Shown piece after piece: positions 1 through 9,545 of a DNA stretch of 64,000 bases. Source of the stretch: Pseudarthrobacter sp. Fe7 (GTDB lineage: Bacteria > Actinomycetota > Actinomycetes > Actinomycetales > Micrococcaceae); NCBI GenBank assembly GCA_024372495.1, contig CP099977.1:124001-188000 (forward strand), written 5' to 3'. The notes under the pieces were generated by a model. It was not told the origin of the DNA, ran no database searches, and saw nothing but the letters and a program-made list of their open reading frames with translations. Both the position numbers and the translations under genes were made by a program. The number at the start of each line of letters is the position of its first letter. Position 1 is the stretch's first letter.

Positions 1-1
1 A

Positions 2-127
2 CGCGAATGGCGGCTGCTGCGGCTGGAATCGCTGCTGTTCCTGCGGGCCCACGGCGGTTCGGAAACCATCGGGATGTCCGAGCTGGAACGACGCATCAGC
101 AACGAACTGGAGGCCGTCCGCTCCTGA
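2..127 (+). CDS. C-terminal fragment of an unidentified protein
   Basis: An open frame runs from the window edge to TGA at 125-127, giving the last 41 residues of a protein. The fragment is Leu/Arg/Glu-rich and probably helical, beginning REWRLLRLESLL and ending ISNELEAVRS. There is too little to assign a family. The next gene on the same strand starts about 80 nt downstream, so the two need not be co-transcribed. Confidence 0.55.
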   Translation, partial: REWRLLRLESLLFLRAHGGSETIGMSELERRISNELEAVRS

Positions 128-208
128 GCAGGGGGCGGCTTCCCATGGTCTTGAGGGCAGGGGAAATTACCCCTACCCGAGGCTATGTCCGGGGCGTACA
201 TTCGGGGC

Positions 209-935
209 ATGACCAACAATCTCAGCGTAGTGATCAACGCCGACGCGCCGCAGGTCTGGACCATGCTGCGTGAACCCTCCAAGGTGGCCCAGTGGCATGG
301 CTGGCAGGCCGAGGACCTGGAGTCCGAGATCAAGGAAATCTACTTCTCCGATGTGCAGGAAGCCCCGGACCACACCAGCCTCACCGTGCACGGCGGCGAT
401 ACGTTCGAGCTTCACCCGGTGGCCGACGGCACCAGGGTCAGCGTCACGCGCGGCGCCGTGGACCACGACTCGGAGTGGGCTGCCTGGGACGAGGACATTA
501 CCCAGGGCTGGCTGACTTTCCTGCAGCAGGCTCCGCTTCGCCCTTGAACGCCACCCGCACGGCAAGCGGCATACCCTGTTCCTGCACCTGACCGAGGGCA
601 AGGGCTCCGCCATCGAGAAGCTGGGGCTCTCAGACCTCCCCGCACCCGGCGAGGCGTACCGCCTGACGCTCGGCACCGGCGAGGATATCAGCGGCAAGGT
701 CTGGTACCGGACCAGCCACCAGGTGGGGCTCACGGTGCACGGCTACGCGGAGCACGGCGAGGGCCTGCTGGTGGTGGCGGACCATCCTGCCATCAAGGAT
801 GTCCGGGCGGAGGGCGATGGCTCCCTGGTCATCGCCTCCACCTACGACCTGGGCGCCGGCGCCTTCGATACCATCCGGTCGTCCTGGGATTCCTGGCGGT
901 CCGAGAACTACCCGGCCTCGGAAGCGGCCAGCTGA
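209..935 (+). CDS. SRPBCC (START-like) domain protein
   Basis: A protein of about 240 residues of the SRPBCC/AHSA1 hydrophobic-pocket fold. The N-terminus (MTNNLSVVINADAPQVW) is the typical first strand and helix of this fold, and WAAWDEDITQGWLTFLQQLR is the typical C-terminal helix of the domain. A further region of about 100 residues follows. Ligand and role are unknown. The frame breaks at 530, where CAGGCTCC should read CAGCTCC; removing one G joins the two halves. ATG 209 is preferred because conserved residues begin there; ATG 185 in the same frame is an alternative. Confidence 0.75.
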
Positions 936-1004
936 GTTTATTGGCGCTGGCTTCGCTGGCGCCGGCTTTACGGGCGCGTCGCGGTTTGCTGGCACACTGG
1001 TACG

Positions 1005-2291
1005 GTGCCAGCCAACCCCGCCTTCGCCCTTCCTGAAACCCGTTCCCAGTTCTCCTTCACGGTCGGCACCCGCCTGGCGGACTCCTGCCCGCCGTCGGCA
1101 GCGCAGGTAGCGGAAAACGACGGGGAATTCCTGGGCCGCACCGGCACCATCACCACCCCGCACGGTAAGATCCAGACCCCGGCGTTCATCGCCGTCGGGA
1201 CCAAAGCCACGGTGAAGGCCGTACTCCCGGAGTCCATGGCAGACCTGGGCGCGCAGGCATTGCTGGCCAACGCCTACCACCTGTACCTGCAGCCGGGCCC
1301 GGACATCCTGGACGAGGCAGGCGGGCTGGGTGCCTTCATGAACTGGTCCGGCCCCACCTTCACGGATTCCGGCGGATTCCAGGTGATGAGCCTGGGCTCG
1401 GGGTTCAAGAAGGTCATCGACATGAAGTCCGTGGACGCCTCCGGCCCCGATGACGCCGTGGCCCCCGGCAAGGAACGCCTGGCGCACATCGACGATGACG
1501 GCGTCTGGTTCAAGTCCCACCTGAACGGGGACCGGCACCGCTTCTCCCCGGAGATTTCCATGCGGGTCCAGCACCAGATCGGCGCGGACATCATGTTCGC
1601 GTTCGACGAGCTCACCACGCTGCAGAACTCGCGGCGCTACCAGGAGGAGTCCCTGGAACGCACCCGGTTGTGGGCGGAGCGGTGCCTTGAGGAGCATTTC
1701 CGCCTGACGGAGCAACGGGCGGGCAAGCCGTACCAGGCGCTGTTCGGCGTGATCCAGGGCGCCCAGTATGAGGACCTGCGCCGGAAGGCGTGCAGCGACC
1801 TCGGCGCCATGCCGTTCGACGGGTTCGGCATCGGCGGGGCGCTGGAGAAGGAGAACCTGGGCACCATTGTCCGCTGGTGCAACGAGGAGCTGCCGGAGGA
1901 CAAGCCGCGGCACCTGCTGGGCATTTCCGAGCCGGATGACATCTTCACGGCCATCGAGAACGGCGCAGACACCTTCGACTGCGTCTCCCCTACGCGGGTG
2001 GCCCGCAATTCCGCCTTCTACACTCCGCATGGCCGGTTCAACCTCTCCGGCGCCAAGTACAAGCGCGATTTCGGGCCGCTGCAGGAAGGCTGCGACTGCT
2101 ACGCCTGCGCCAACTACTCACGGGCGTATATCCACCACCTGTTCAAGGCCAAGGAGATGGTGTCCGCCACCCTGATCTCCATCCACAATGAGCGCTTCGT
2201 GGTGAAGATGGTGGACGATGCCCGGCTGGCCATCGAGTCCGGCACCTTCTTCGACTTCAAGGCCGAGACCCTGGGCCGGTACTACTCCTAG
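1005..2291 (+). CDS. tgt: tRNA-guanine(34) transglycosylase
   Basis: Exchanges guanine for a 7-deazaguanine base at position 34 of GUN-anticodon tRNAs. The intact 428-residue frame has the family hallmarks: FTDSGGFQVMSLGS (substrate pocket and general-acid Asp), GVIQGA, GFGIGG, the nucleophile region DTFDCVSPTRVARN, and a zinc site CDCYACANYSRAYIHHL with three Cys and one His. GTG 1005 is the likely start. A CACACT -10-like box at about 993 would place transcription initiation close to the GTG, so it may be leaderless. No other queuosine gene is present in the window. Confidence 0.95.
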   Translation: MPANPAFALPETRSQFSFTVGTRLADSCPPSAAQVAENDGEFLGRTGTITTPHGKIQTPAFIAVGTKATVKAVLPESMADLGAQALLANAYHLYLQPGPDILDEAGGLGAFMNWSGPTFTDSGGFQVMSLGSGFKKVIDMKSVDASGPDDAVAPGKERLAHIDDDGVWFKSHLNGDRHRFSPEISMRVQHQIGADIMFAFDELTTLQNSRRYQEESLERTRLWAERCLEEHFRLTEQRAGKPYQALFGVIQGAQYEDLRRKACSDLGAMPFDGFGIGGALEKENLGTIVRWCNEELPEDKPRHLLGISEPDDIFTAIENGADTFDCVSPTRVARNSAFYTPHGRFNLSGAKYKRDFGPLQEGCDCYACANYSRAYIHHLFKAKEMVSATLISIHNERFVVKMVDDARLAIESGTFFDFKAETLGRYYS

Positions 2292-2326
2292 GCAGTACCG
2301 TCAGGGAGCTCCGGTAGGGTGGCCCC

Positions 2327-3087
2327 ATGCCTATCGAATCCATTGAAATCACTGCCGCAGAAGGCACCGCAGAGGCCCTGGTGGTTCGCCCGTCCACCGG
2401 AACCGGCCCATTCCCCGGCGTCATCCTCTACATGGATGCGTTCGGCCTGCGCCCCCGCATCCAGGACATGGCCCAGCGCATCGCCGACTGGGGCTATGTG
2501 GTGCTGGCACCGAACGTTTTCTACCGTGAAGGAACGGCTGCCGAGCCTGGCCCCGGCCGTGGACATGACCACCCAGGAGGGCCGCGAAGCTGCCGGCAAG
2601 GCAGCCTTCCCGCGGGTCGGCCGCCTGACCTCGGACAAGGCCGTGCCGGACATCGAGGCCTGGGTTTCCGCGCTGGCCGCGCTCGACGACGTGGCGCCGG
2701 GTCCCATCGGCACCACCGGTTACTGCATGGGCGCCCGGCTCGCCGTCCGCACCGCCACCTCCCACCCCGAGGACGTGGCAGCGTGCGGCGGCTTCCATGG
2801 CGGCGGCTTGGCCACGGACGAGCCGGACAGTCCGCACGTGGGGCTTGGAAATGCCCGGGCGCGGTTCGTGTTCGGCCATGCCGACAAGGACCGGAGCATG
2901 GATCCCGACGCCGTTGCCCGCCTGGGTGGGGCGCTCAAGGACGCGGGCCTCGAAGCATCCAACGAAATCTATGAAGGTGCGCCGCACGGCTACACCATGG
3001 CGGACACGTCAGCGTTCCACCCGGAAGCCACCGAGCGGCATTTCCAGGAGCCTGCGGGCGTTGCTGGACGGGACGCTGAAGGCCTGA
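2327..3087 (+). CDS. dienelactone hydrolase family protein
   Basis: An alpha/beta hydrolase of about 253 residues. The Cys-Asp-His triad of dienelactone hydrolases is visible: Cys in GYCMGA, Asp in FGHADKDRSM and His in GAPHGYT. The N-terminal GTGPFPGVILYMDAFGL strand-loop is also typical. Substrate is unknown; it is probably cytoplasmic, with no signal peptide. Two breaks, at 2546 and 3051, are both GAGCCTG where GAGCTG restores the frame (TAAELAPAV and HFQELRALL). It starts 35 nt after tgt and may be co-transcribed with it. Confidence 0.85.
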
Positions 3088-3109
3088 CCCGGCCCGCCGC
3101 CGTCGAACC

Positions 3110-3165
3110 CGCCGGAAAGCTGCCGCTTCGCCGGAACGTTTCGGCGATCCGGACGGTTTCCGGCG
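3110..3165. repeat. 56-bp palindromic element, family 1, copy A
   Basis: Four half-sites in fixed geometry. CGCCGGAA occurs at 3110 and 3129 (19-nt spacing); its inverted form occurs as TTTCGGCG ending at 3146 and TTCCGGCG ending at 3165 (again 19 nt). The central gap is 2 nt. Total length is 56 bp, the same as copies B and C. It lies 89 nt upstream of the DUF559 gene. Confidence 0.85.
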
Positions 3166-3254
3166 ACCCTGGCACGCGGGACCGCCCTGGCGGGTTTTCC
3201 ACATGACGACGACGGCGCCTTCCGGGGCTGCCGCAGCCGCAGGATCCTGTCGGG

Positions 3255-4194
3255 ATGACACCACAGCAGCCAGCCCGTCTCCCCGCACTTCCAGACACCC
3301 GCAACCTGTGGCGAACCGGGCAATTGCACGAGATGGGCCTCAATTCCAGGGCCATCAAGGCCTTGATCCTCAACGGGAAGCTGGTCCGCCTCCGGCATGG
3401 CTGCTACATCCGCGCTGAGCTGTGGGAGAAGCAGACGGGTCCTGCCCGCAGCAGGCAGTTGATTCGAGCCCATGCGCACGGGACGCTGACCAGGCTCGAC
3501 GGGCGGCTACGTGTACAGCCACACCTCGGCCGCCCGGCTGCATGGTTTGTATCTATGGGATGTTGATGACCTGATCCACCTTCTGCTGCCGGGAAGACCG
3601 TCCAACGAGCGGCTCGGCAAGGATGTCCGCGGCCATACCCGGCCCTGGAACGCGCCAGAGGTGGTGACTCTCGGAGGCTTACGGGTGACCTCGCTGGAGC
3701 GGACTGCAGTGGATTGCGCCATGATGCTGGGTTACCGGCAGGCACTGATACTGATGGACCACGCCCTCCGGCTCGGTGCAGACAAATCCCTCATGGAAAG
3801 AATGGCTGACGGCCTGCAAGGACGCCGCGGGATCCGGACCCTCCGGCTCGCGCTCACCCACGCAGATCCGCGTTCGGAGTCGGCCGGTGAGACACTGACC
3901 CGCGAACTCCTGATTCGGCTCAACCTTCCCCTGCCGGAGCCCCAGGTCGGTGTAGCTACGCCCGCGGGCCGCTACCGCCTGGATTTCGCCTGGAAGGAAA
4001 AGAAGGTGGCCCTCGAATTCGACGGGAAAACGAAGTACTTCGACTACAAGCCCACGGCCGAGGTGCTGTTCCAGGAACGGCAGCGGGAGAATGCCCTCAC
4101 CGAGAATGGGTGGACCTTTGTGCGCGTGACATGGGCCGACCTCTTCCGCGAACACGAGTTCAAAGCCCGCGTCCTGGCCGCGCTCCGACGGTAG
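3255..4194 (+). CDS. AbiEi-like N-terminus plus DUF559 (VSR-like) nuclease-fold protein, paralogue 1
   Basis: About 312 residues. The N-terminal half resembles the winged-helix of AbiEi-type regulators (residues about 20-60, GLNSRAIKALILNGKLVRLR). The C-terminal 110 residues resemble DUF559, a PD-(D/E)XK, Vsr-like fold: LDFAW...KKVALEFDGKTKY gives the acidic and Lys residues, and QRENALTENGWTFVRVTW the last strand. Activity is not established. The frame breaks at 3493 (CAGGCTCG for CAGCTCG). Identical 56-bp palindromic elements lie 89 nt upstream and 24 nt downstream. A divergent paralogue at 50403-51344 is likewise flanked by palindromes. Confidence 0.75.
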
Positions 4195-4218
4195 CCCCAT
4201 ACCTCCGGAGCGCCAAAC

Positions 4219-4274
4219 CGCCGGAACGGGACCAGATCGCCGGTTCTTTCCGGCGAACCAGCACCTTTCCGGCG
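4219..4274. repeat. 56-bp palindromic element, family 1, copy B
   Basis: Half-sites CGCCGGAA at 4219, CGCCGGTT at 4238, TTCCGGCG ending at 4255 and TTCCGGCG ending at 4274. The 19-2-19 geometry and 56-bp length are identical to copies A and C. The spacers share AGATCGCCGG and CGGCGAACC with copy C. It lies between the DUF559 gene and pdxK, 91 nt before the pdxK start. Confidence 0.85.
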
Positions 4275-4365
4275 TGTCGGGATCCGGGGGCGTCCCGTGG
4301 ACGGCACGCTGAAGGCCTGCGCACCGGTTTGGCAGGGGTCCGACGCCGGGTGGCAGGATGGGTGG

Positions 4366-5225
4366 ATGACTTCCGTTTCCCCTGATGCCACGCTGTCCGC
4401 GAACGCCCCCGCCGTCGTCCTCACCATCGCCGGCTCCGAGGCCACGGGCGGCGCCGGCGCACAGGCCGACCTGAAGACCTTCCAGGAGCCTGGGCGTCTT
4501 CGGCATCGCCAACCTCACCTGCATCGTGTCCTTCGACCCGAAGGACAGCTGGAACCACCGGTTCGTGCCGGTGGACCAGCAGGTGATCGCGGACCAGGCT
4601 GGAGGCGACGACGGCGGCGTACGGTCCGGCGTCGGGCGCACCTTCCGCGTTGGATACGGTGAAAATCGGCATGCTGGGCAGCCCGGCCACCATCAGCACA
4701 GTGGCAAGCGCACTGCAGGAGAACAGCTTCGCCAATGTGGTCCTGGACCCAGTGCTGATCTGCAAGGGCCAGGAGCCCGGCCACGCGCTGGACACGGACC
4801 AGGCGCTGAAAGCCCAGATCCTGCCGCTGGCCACGTTCGTCACCCCCAACCACTTCGAGGCGGAGTCACTGTCCGGCCTGGAGATCACGGATGTGGAGTC
4901 ACTCAAGGCAGCAGCCGTCCGCATCCATGAACTCAGCGATGCGGCAGTCCTGGCCAAGGGCGGGGTGCGGCTGGAAGGCCCGGACGCCGTCGACGTTTTC
5001 TATGACGGCGAGACCCTCGAAGTCCTGCGCGCCCCCAAGGTGGGCGAGGTGGCCGTTTCCGGCGCCGGTTGCTCGCTCGCAGCCGCCGTGACGGCGGAAC
5101 TGGCCAAGGGTGCCAGCCCGCTGGAGGCCGCACGGACCGCCAAGGAGTTCGTCACCGCAGGCATCCGCAACCGGGTTGCCTCCGGCGCCCCGTTCGATGC
5201 CCTGTGGCAGGGCGGCGCCCGCTAG
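4366..5225 (+). CDS. pdxK: pyridoxine/pyridoxal kinase of the ThiD-like Bacillus type
   Basis: Ribokinase-fold kinase phosphorylating a B6 vitamer or hydroxymethylpyrimidine. About 285 residues. Seen: TIAGSEATGGAGAQADLKTF (N-terminal substrate loop), SFDPKDSWNHRFVPVD, DPVLICKG, TPNHFEAESLSG, and GAGCSLAAAVTAELAKGA with the anion-hole GAGC. The NSWNH-like and (V/L)CKG motifs match Bacillus PdxK better than classical ThiD, so pyridoxine kinase is the better name, but ThiD activity is possible. Two breaks, at 4489 (GAGCCTG) and 4597 (AGGCTG), both revert to AGCTG. ATG 4366 follows GGATGGGTGG. Confidence 0.85.
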
Positions 5226-5248
5226 AACCTCTCTCCCCGCGCCGGGTT

Positions 5249-5304
5249 CGCCGGAAACCCTCGAGATCGCCGGAATTGTGCGGCGAACCCGGCAGTTTCC
5301 GGCG
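5249..5304. repeat. 56-bp palindromic element, family 1, copy C
   Basis: Half-sites CGCCGGAA at 5249 and 5268, TGCGGCG ending at 5285 and TTCCGGCG ending at 5304. Arms of 11 bp (TTCGCCGGAAA / TTTCCGGCGAA) pair perfectly. It occupies the 93-nt gap between the convergent pdxK and poxB genes, so it could also act as a bidirectional terminator hairpin, although no T-tract follows. Confidence 0.85.
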
Positions 5305-5318
5305 AACTCGACGTGTGC

Positions 5319-7066
5319 CTAGCGCCGGGGGATGTTGCGCAGGTTGCTGCGGGCCATGCTTACGGCCTCGCCCGCCCCCGGTTGAGGACCACCTTGGACA
5401 TGGCGGTAGCGAACCCGATGACCTGCGAGCCGGAGATCTTGGGCGGGATGGACAGCGCCTTGGGGTCGGTGATGAGCTCCACAAGTGACGGGCCGGGGTG
5501 CGCGAAGGCTTCCCGGTACGCTGCCTCGATCTGCGCCGGATCCTGGACCCGGACGGCGTGGAAGCCCAGCGCCTGTGCCACCGCCGCGTAGTTGGCGTCC
5601 GGGACGTCCACGCCGAAATCGGGCAGGCCGTCCACCAGCATCTCGAGCTTGACCATGCCCAGGGTGGAGTTGTTGAACACCACCACGTTGACCGGCAGCT
5701 TGTAGGCGGCGGCAGTGATGAGCTCGCCCAGCAGCATGGACAGCCCGCCGTCGCCGGACACCGAGATGACCTGGCGCCCGGGATACGCCAACTGGGCGCC
5801 GATGGCGTGCGGCAGGGCGTTGGCCATGGAGCCGTGCAGGAAGGACCCGATGAGCCGGCGGGTGCCCAGCGGGTTGATGTAGCGCGCGGTCCAGACGTTG
5901 CACATGCCGGTGTCCGCGGTGAAGATGGCGTCCTCGGCGGCCACCTGGTCCAGCAGCGACGCCGCATACTCTGGGTGGATGGGCTGCTTCTTCTCCACCT
6001 TCCGCGTGTAGGCGCCCACGGCCTTGTTCATCAGCCGGTCATGCTTCTTGAGCATCTGGTCCAGGAACCGTCGGCTCTTCTTGGCCTTCACCAGCGGCAG
6101 CAGCGCGCGCAGGGTGGGCAGCACGTCGCCGTGGACGGCAATGTCGACGTCGGTCCGGCGGCCCAGCCGGTGGGCCACCCGGTCCACCTGCGCGGTGCGG
6201 GTGTCCGGCAGGAACTGGTCGTAGGGGAAATCCGTACCCAGCAGGATCAGCAGGTCGGCGTCTTCGATGCCTTCCGCGGCGGCCCCGTATCCCAAGAGCC
6301 CGGTCATGCCGATATCGAACGGGTTGTCGTACTGGACAAAATCCTTGCCGCGCAGCGAGTGCCCCACCGGCGCCTTGGCCAGTTCGGCGAGCGCCATCAG
6401 CTCGCTGTGCGCCCCTTCCACGCCGGCGCCCGCGAAGATGGCCACCTTGGCGGAGTCGTTGATCGCATCCGCCAGGGCCTGAACGCTTGCCGGGTCCGGG
6501 ACCAGGCTGGCAGGCCGGAACGTGGCGGGCAGCGGCGTGGGGCCTGCGGCTTCCAGCCCGGCGATGTCCCCGGGAAGGGTCACGACGGCCACTCCGCCGA
6601 GCCCCAGCGCATGCTGGATGGCACTGTGCATCACCCGGGGCGCCTGCTCCGCGGTACTGACCAGTTCCGAATACACCGAGCACTCGTTGAAGAGCCGGTC
6701 CGGGTGGGTCTCCTGGAAGAAGCTGCTGCCGATCTGCTTACTGGGGATGTGCGAGGCGATGGCCAGCACCGGCGCACCGGAGCGGTTGGCGTCGTAGAGT
6801 CCGTTGATCAGGTGCAGGTTTCCGGGGCCGCAGGATCCGGCACACACGGCAAGCTTGCCGGTGAGCTGGGCTTCGGCTGCGGCCGCAAATGCGGCGGCCT
6901 CCTCATGGCGTACGTGGATCCAGTCGATGCCGCCCTTCGCGGAGCCTCCGGTCTGGCGCACGGCGTCCACGATCGGGTTGAGGCTGTCACCCACAATCCC
7001 GTAGATCCGCTGCACGCCGGCAGCCTGGAGTTGTTCGATGAGCTGGGTGGCAAGTTCCTTGGCCAT
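5319..7066 (-). CDS. poxB: thiamine-diphosphate-dependent pyruvate oxidase/dehydrogenase (quinone)
   Basis: Converts pyruvate to acetate and CO2 with electrons passed to quinone; a peripheral membrane enzyme using ThDP and FAD. About 582 residues. Domains in order: N-terminal PYR domain (IYGIVGDSLNPI, RHEEAAAFAA with the catalytic Glu, AGSCGPGNLHLINGLYDA), middle FAD/TPP_M domain, and C-terminal PP domain with ThDP motif SGDGGLSM...FNNSTLGM. The start is ATG at 7066. The frame ends prematurely at 5360; one missing G in a G-run near 5379 restores an end in MARSNLRNIPRR with TAG at 5319. PoxB supplies acetate, which the nearby aceA-aceB genes can assimilate. Confidence 0.9.
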
Positions 7067-7164
7067 GGGTGCAGACTCCCGCGATTGTGGTGGTGTGCTG
7101 ACATGGCCAATATAGCCCGCCCACCGCGGCGGGCAGTTGGGAACAGGCAGCCAGCAAGCCCAAA

Positions 7165-7216
7165 CAAAGGAGGCGTACGACGGCGGCCCGGCAGCCGCCG
7201 TCGTACGCCTCCTTTG
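7165..7216 (-). terminator. perfect 23-bp inverted repeat, probable terminator of the MHS transporter gene
   Basis: Left arm 7165-7187 and right arm 7194-7216 are perfect 23-bp complements (core GGAGGCGTACGACGGCGGC) around a 6-nt loop. It sits 30 nt past the stop of the transporter gene and upstream of poxB. On the minus strand it is followed by TTTGGGC, not a full T-tract. It could also be a palindromic repeat; only one copy is seen in this window. Confidence 0.6.
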
Positions 7217-7245
7217 GGAGGCAGGCACCTTTGGTGCCGTCCGGA

Positions 7246-8637
7246 CTAAACGCCGAGGGCGTCCTTGTCCTTGCCGCCTTGGTGTGCTTGCTCCCAGGCG
7301 TGGCCTTGTTCGTCGTCCAGGTGCGTGGCCTTCTTGTTCTTCAGGGCGAAGATGTAGACCACCAGCGAGATGGCGATCGCAACGGTGACGTAGGTGAAGA
7401 ACAGGTCCTCCCGGCCTACGGTCTGGAACGCCGCCCCGATCAGCGGGACCGTACCGCCGAAGAGCGAGTTGGCGATCGCGTAGCCCAGGCCCACGCCCAG
7501 GGCGCGGATGGAGGCCGGGAAGAGTTCGGCCTTCACCAGGGCGTTGATGGAGGTGTAGCCGCCCACGATCAGCAGGCCGCCCATCATCAGCAGGAACGCG
7601 GTGAATGGATCCTTCGTGCCGGCCAGGGTGGAGAGCAGCGGCCACGTGAAGAGTACGCCGGTGATGCCGAACCAGACCAGCAGCGGCTTGCGGCCCACCT
7701 TGTCCGAGATGATGCCATAAACGGGCTGCAGCAGCATGAAGATGAACAGGGCCCAGAAGTTGATCACGGAGGTGTCGGTCTTGGCGATGCCGGAGGTATC
7801 GTTCATGAACTTCAGAATGAAGTTGGTGTACGTGTAGAACGCCACCGTGCCGCCGAGCGTAATGCCAATGCAGACCAGCAGGGGCTTCCAGTAACTGGTG
7901 AACAGCAGCTTCATGGAGCCCGGCTGGGCCTGGCCGGCCACTGCAGGGGTCTTGGCCGCCTCGATCTGTTCGGCGGAAACGGTCTCCTCCATGGAGCGCC
8001 GCAGCCACAGCACCACCAGTGCGGCCACGCCGCCGATGGCGAACGGAATGCGCCAGCCCCACCCGCCCAGGTCGCCCTTGGGCATGGCGTTCTGCAGGAT
8101 CACCAGGACCAGCAGGGCCAGCATCTGGCCGCCGATCAGCGTCACGTACTGGAAGCTGGAGAAGAAGCCGCGGCGCTTGGTGGTGGCGGCCTCGGACATG
8201 TAGGTGGCGCTGGTGCCGTATTCACCGCCCACGGAGAAGCCCTGGATCACGCGGATGAGCACAAGGAGGATCATTGCCCACAGTCCGATGACGTCCTGGG
8301 TGGGCAGCACGGCGATGGCGAAGGATCCGGCGGACATCATGGTAACGCTGAGCGTCAGCGCGGCCTTGCGGCCCTTGCGGTCGGCGTACCGGCCGAAGAA
8401 CCAGGCCCCGATGGGCCGCATAAGGAACGACGTCGAGAAGACGGCCATCGCTTCGAGGCCGGCCTGGAGCTCATCCTTGGAGTTGAAGAAGTGGGCCTGG
8501 AAGTAGGCGGCGAAGACGGTGTAGACGTAAAGGTCGTACCACTCCACGAGGTTGCCGGCGGAACCCTTCAGGATGTTGCCCACGGCCCGCCGGGTCTGGG
8601 CGGCCTCCGATAGGGGCGCGGCTTGTTGGGTGCTCAT
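7246..8637 (-). CDS. MFS transporter, metabolite:H+ symporter (KgtP/ShiA/ProP-like)
   Basis: Intact 463-residue membrane protein. The MHS family pattern is clear: GNLVEWYDLYVYTVFAAYF in TM1, GRYADRKGRKAALT in the TM2-3 loop, GGEYGTSATYMSEAA, the second-half signature SDKVGRKPLL, and ELFPASIRALGVGLGYAIANSLFGG near TM10. Such proteins import organic acids, shikimate or betaines; the substrate cannot be read. ATG 8637 is preceded by an ideal AAGGAGG at 8647-8653. Position upstream of poxB on the same strand could suggest a carboxylate substrate, but a strong hairpin separates them. Confidence 0.9.
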   Translation of the reverse strand: MSTQQAAPLSEAAQTRRAVGNILKGSAGNLVEWYDLYVYTVFAAYFQAHFFNSKDELQAGLEAMAVFSTSFLMRPIGAWFFGRYADRKGRKAALTLSVTMMSAGSFAIAVLPTQDVIGLWAMILLVLIRVIQGFSVGGEYGTSATYMSEAATTKRRGFFSSFQYVTLIGGQMLALLVLVILQNAMPKGDLGGWGWRIPFAIGGVAALVVLWLRRSMEETVSAEQIEAAKTPAVAGQAQPGSMKLLFTSYWKPLLVCIGITLGGTVAFYTYTNFILKFMNDTSGIAKTDTSVINFWALFIFMLLQPVYGIISDKVGRKPLLVWFGITGVLFTWPLLSTLAGTKDPFTAFLLMMGGLLIVGGYTSINALVKAELFPASIRALGVGLGYAIANSLFGGTVPLIGAAFQTVGREDLFFTYVTVAIAISLVVYIFALKNKKATHLDDEQGHAWEQAHQGGKDKDALGV

Positions 8638-8874
8638 CGGTGAGTTCCTCCTTGAAGTGACGTCGGCCTCCAACGCCGGAGGGCCTTATTCACGGTATGG
8701 GTGATCCACCGCACAACCAATGCAGCGGGGCATTTCCTAACACTTCCTTAGGTTTTGCCGCGCCCCCATCCCGCCCTGCTGGCCTGCCGCCGTCGGGCAA
8801 TACCGTTTCGCAGGCGGTAGTCTCCAAAGGCGGGGGATGATCCGGGAGACCGCACAAGGGCAAGGAAGATGGCA

Positions 8875-9545
8875 ATGGACGTGCTGATCGTCGAAGACGA
8901 CGACGCCATGGCGAGCGCCCTCACCGCCGCCGCTGCAAGCGCGGGGCACCACCCGCAGCGTCTGGCACGGGGCGCTGACGCGCTGCTGTCCCACCGGAAC
9001 TTCCAGGTGATCCTCCTGGACCTGGGCCTGCCGGACATGGACGGACTGGAGGTGCTGCGCAAGCTCCGCCAGGTCACCGACATCCCCATCCTGATCCTGA
9101 CCGCCCGCGACGACGAACGCAGCGTGGTGCTCGGGCTGCGGTCCGGCGCGGACGACTACCTTGTCAAGCCGGTCAAGCTCGTGGAACTGCTGGCCCGGAT
9201 CGAGGCGGTGACGCGCCGGGCGGGGCGCGCCGGCGGCGTCCAGCAGGAAGACATCATCGTGCTGGACGACCTGGCGATCGACCTGAACCGGCGCACCGCC
9301 TCCAAAGCCGCGCGGCCCCTCCCCTGACCGCAACGGAGTTCGAACTCCTCGGGCTGCTGGCACGGCATGCAGGCTCGGTGGTCACCCGGGAGCAGATCCT
9401 TGACGCACTGTGGGGCGACGCCTTCCTGGCATCATCCCGCTCGCTTGACGTCCACCTCACCGGGCTGCGGGCAAAACTGCAGAAACCCGGATTCATCATC
9501 AACGTCCGAGGGGTGGGTTACCGTGTGGAGGCGGCCGGCACATGA
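8875..9545 (+). CDS. OmpR-family response regulator
   Basis: Receiver domain (residues 1-115): acidic pocket VEDDD, phospho-acceptor Asp in ILLDLGLPDMDG, Thr in LTARDDE and Lys in DYLVKPVK. The C-terminal winged helix is LTATEFELLGLLARHAGSVVTREQIL and ends in RGVGYRVEAAGT. A missing C in the CCCC run near 9322 splits the two domains; adding one C joins RPLP to LTATEF. ATG 8875 has AAGGAAG at good spacing. The stop overlaps the kinase ATG (ATGA at 9542-9545). Confidence 0.85.

Noticed and set aside
944-980. Short GGCGCTGGCTT / GGCGCCGGCTT direct repeats before tgt
   Set aside because: Only two or three 11-nt units, with no symmetry or further copies; probably slippage.
630-2030. 466-codon minus-strand frame opposite tgt
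   Set aside because: Shadow of tgt; composition is skewed and no domain is recognisable.
5360-8062. 900-codon minus-strand frame reading through from the transporter into poxB
   Set aside because: Only the poxB part has protein-like sequence; the upstream part is out of frame with the transporter and crosses a strong hairpin. No fusion is implied.
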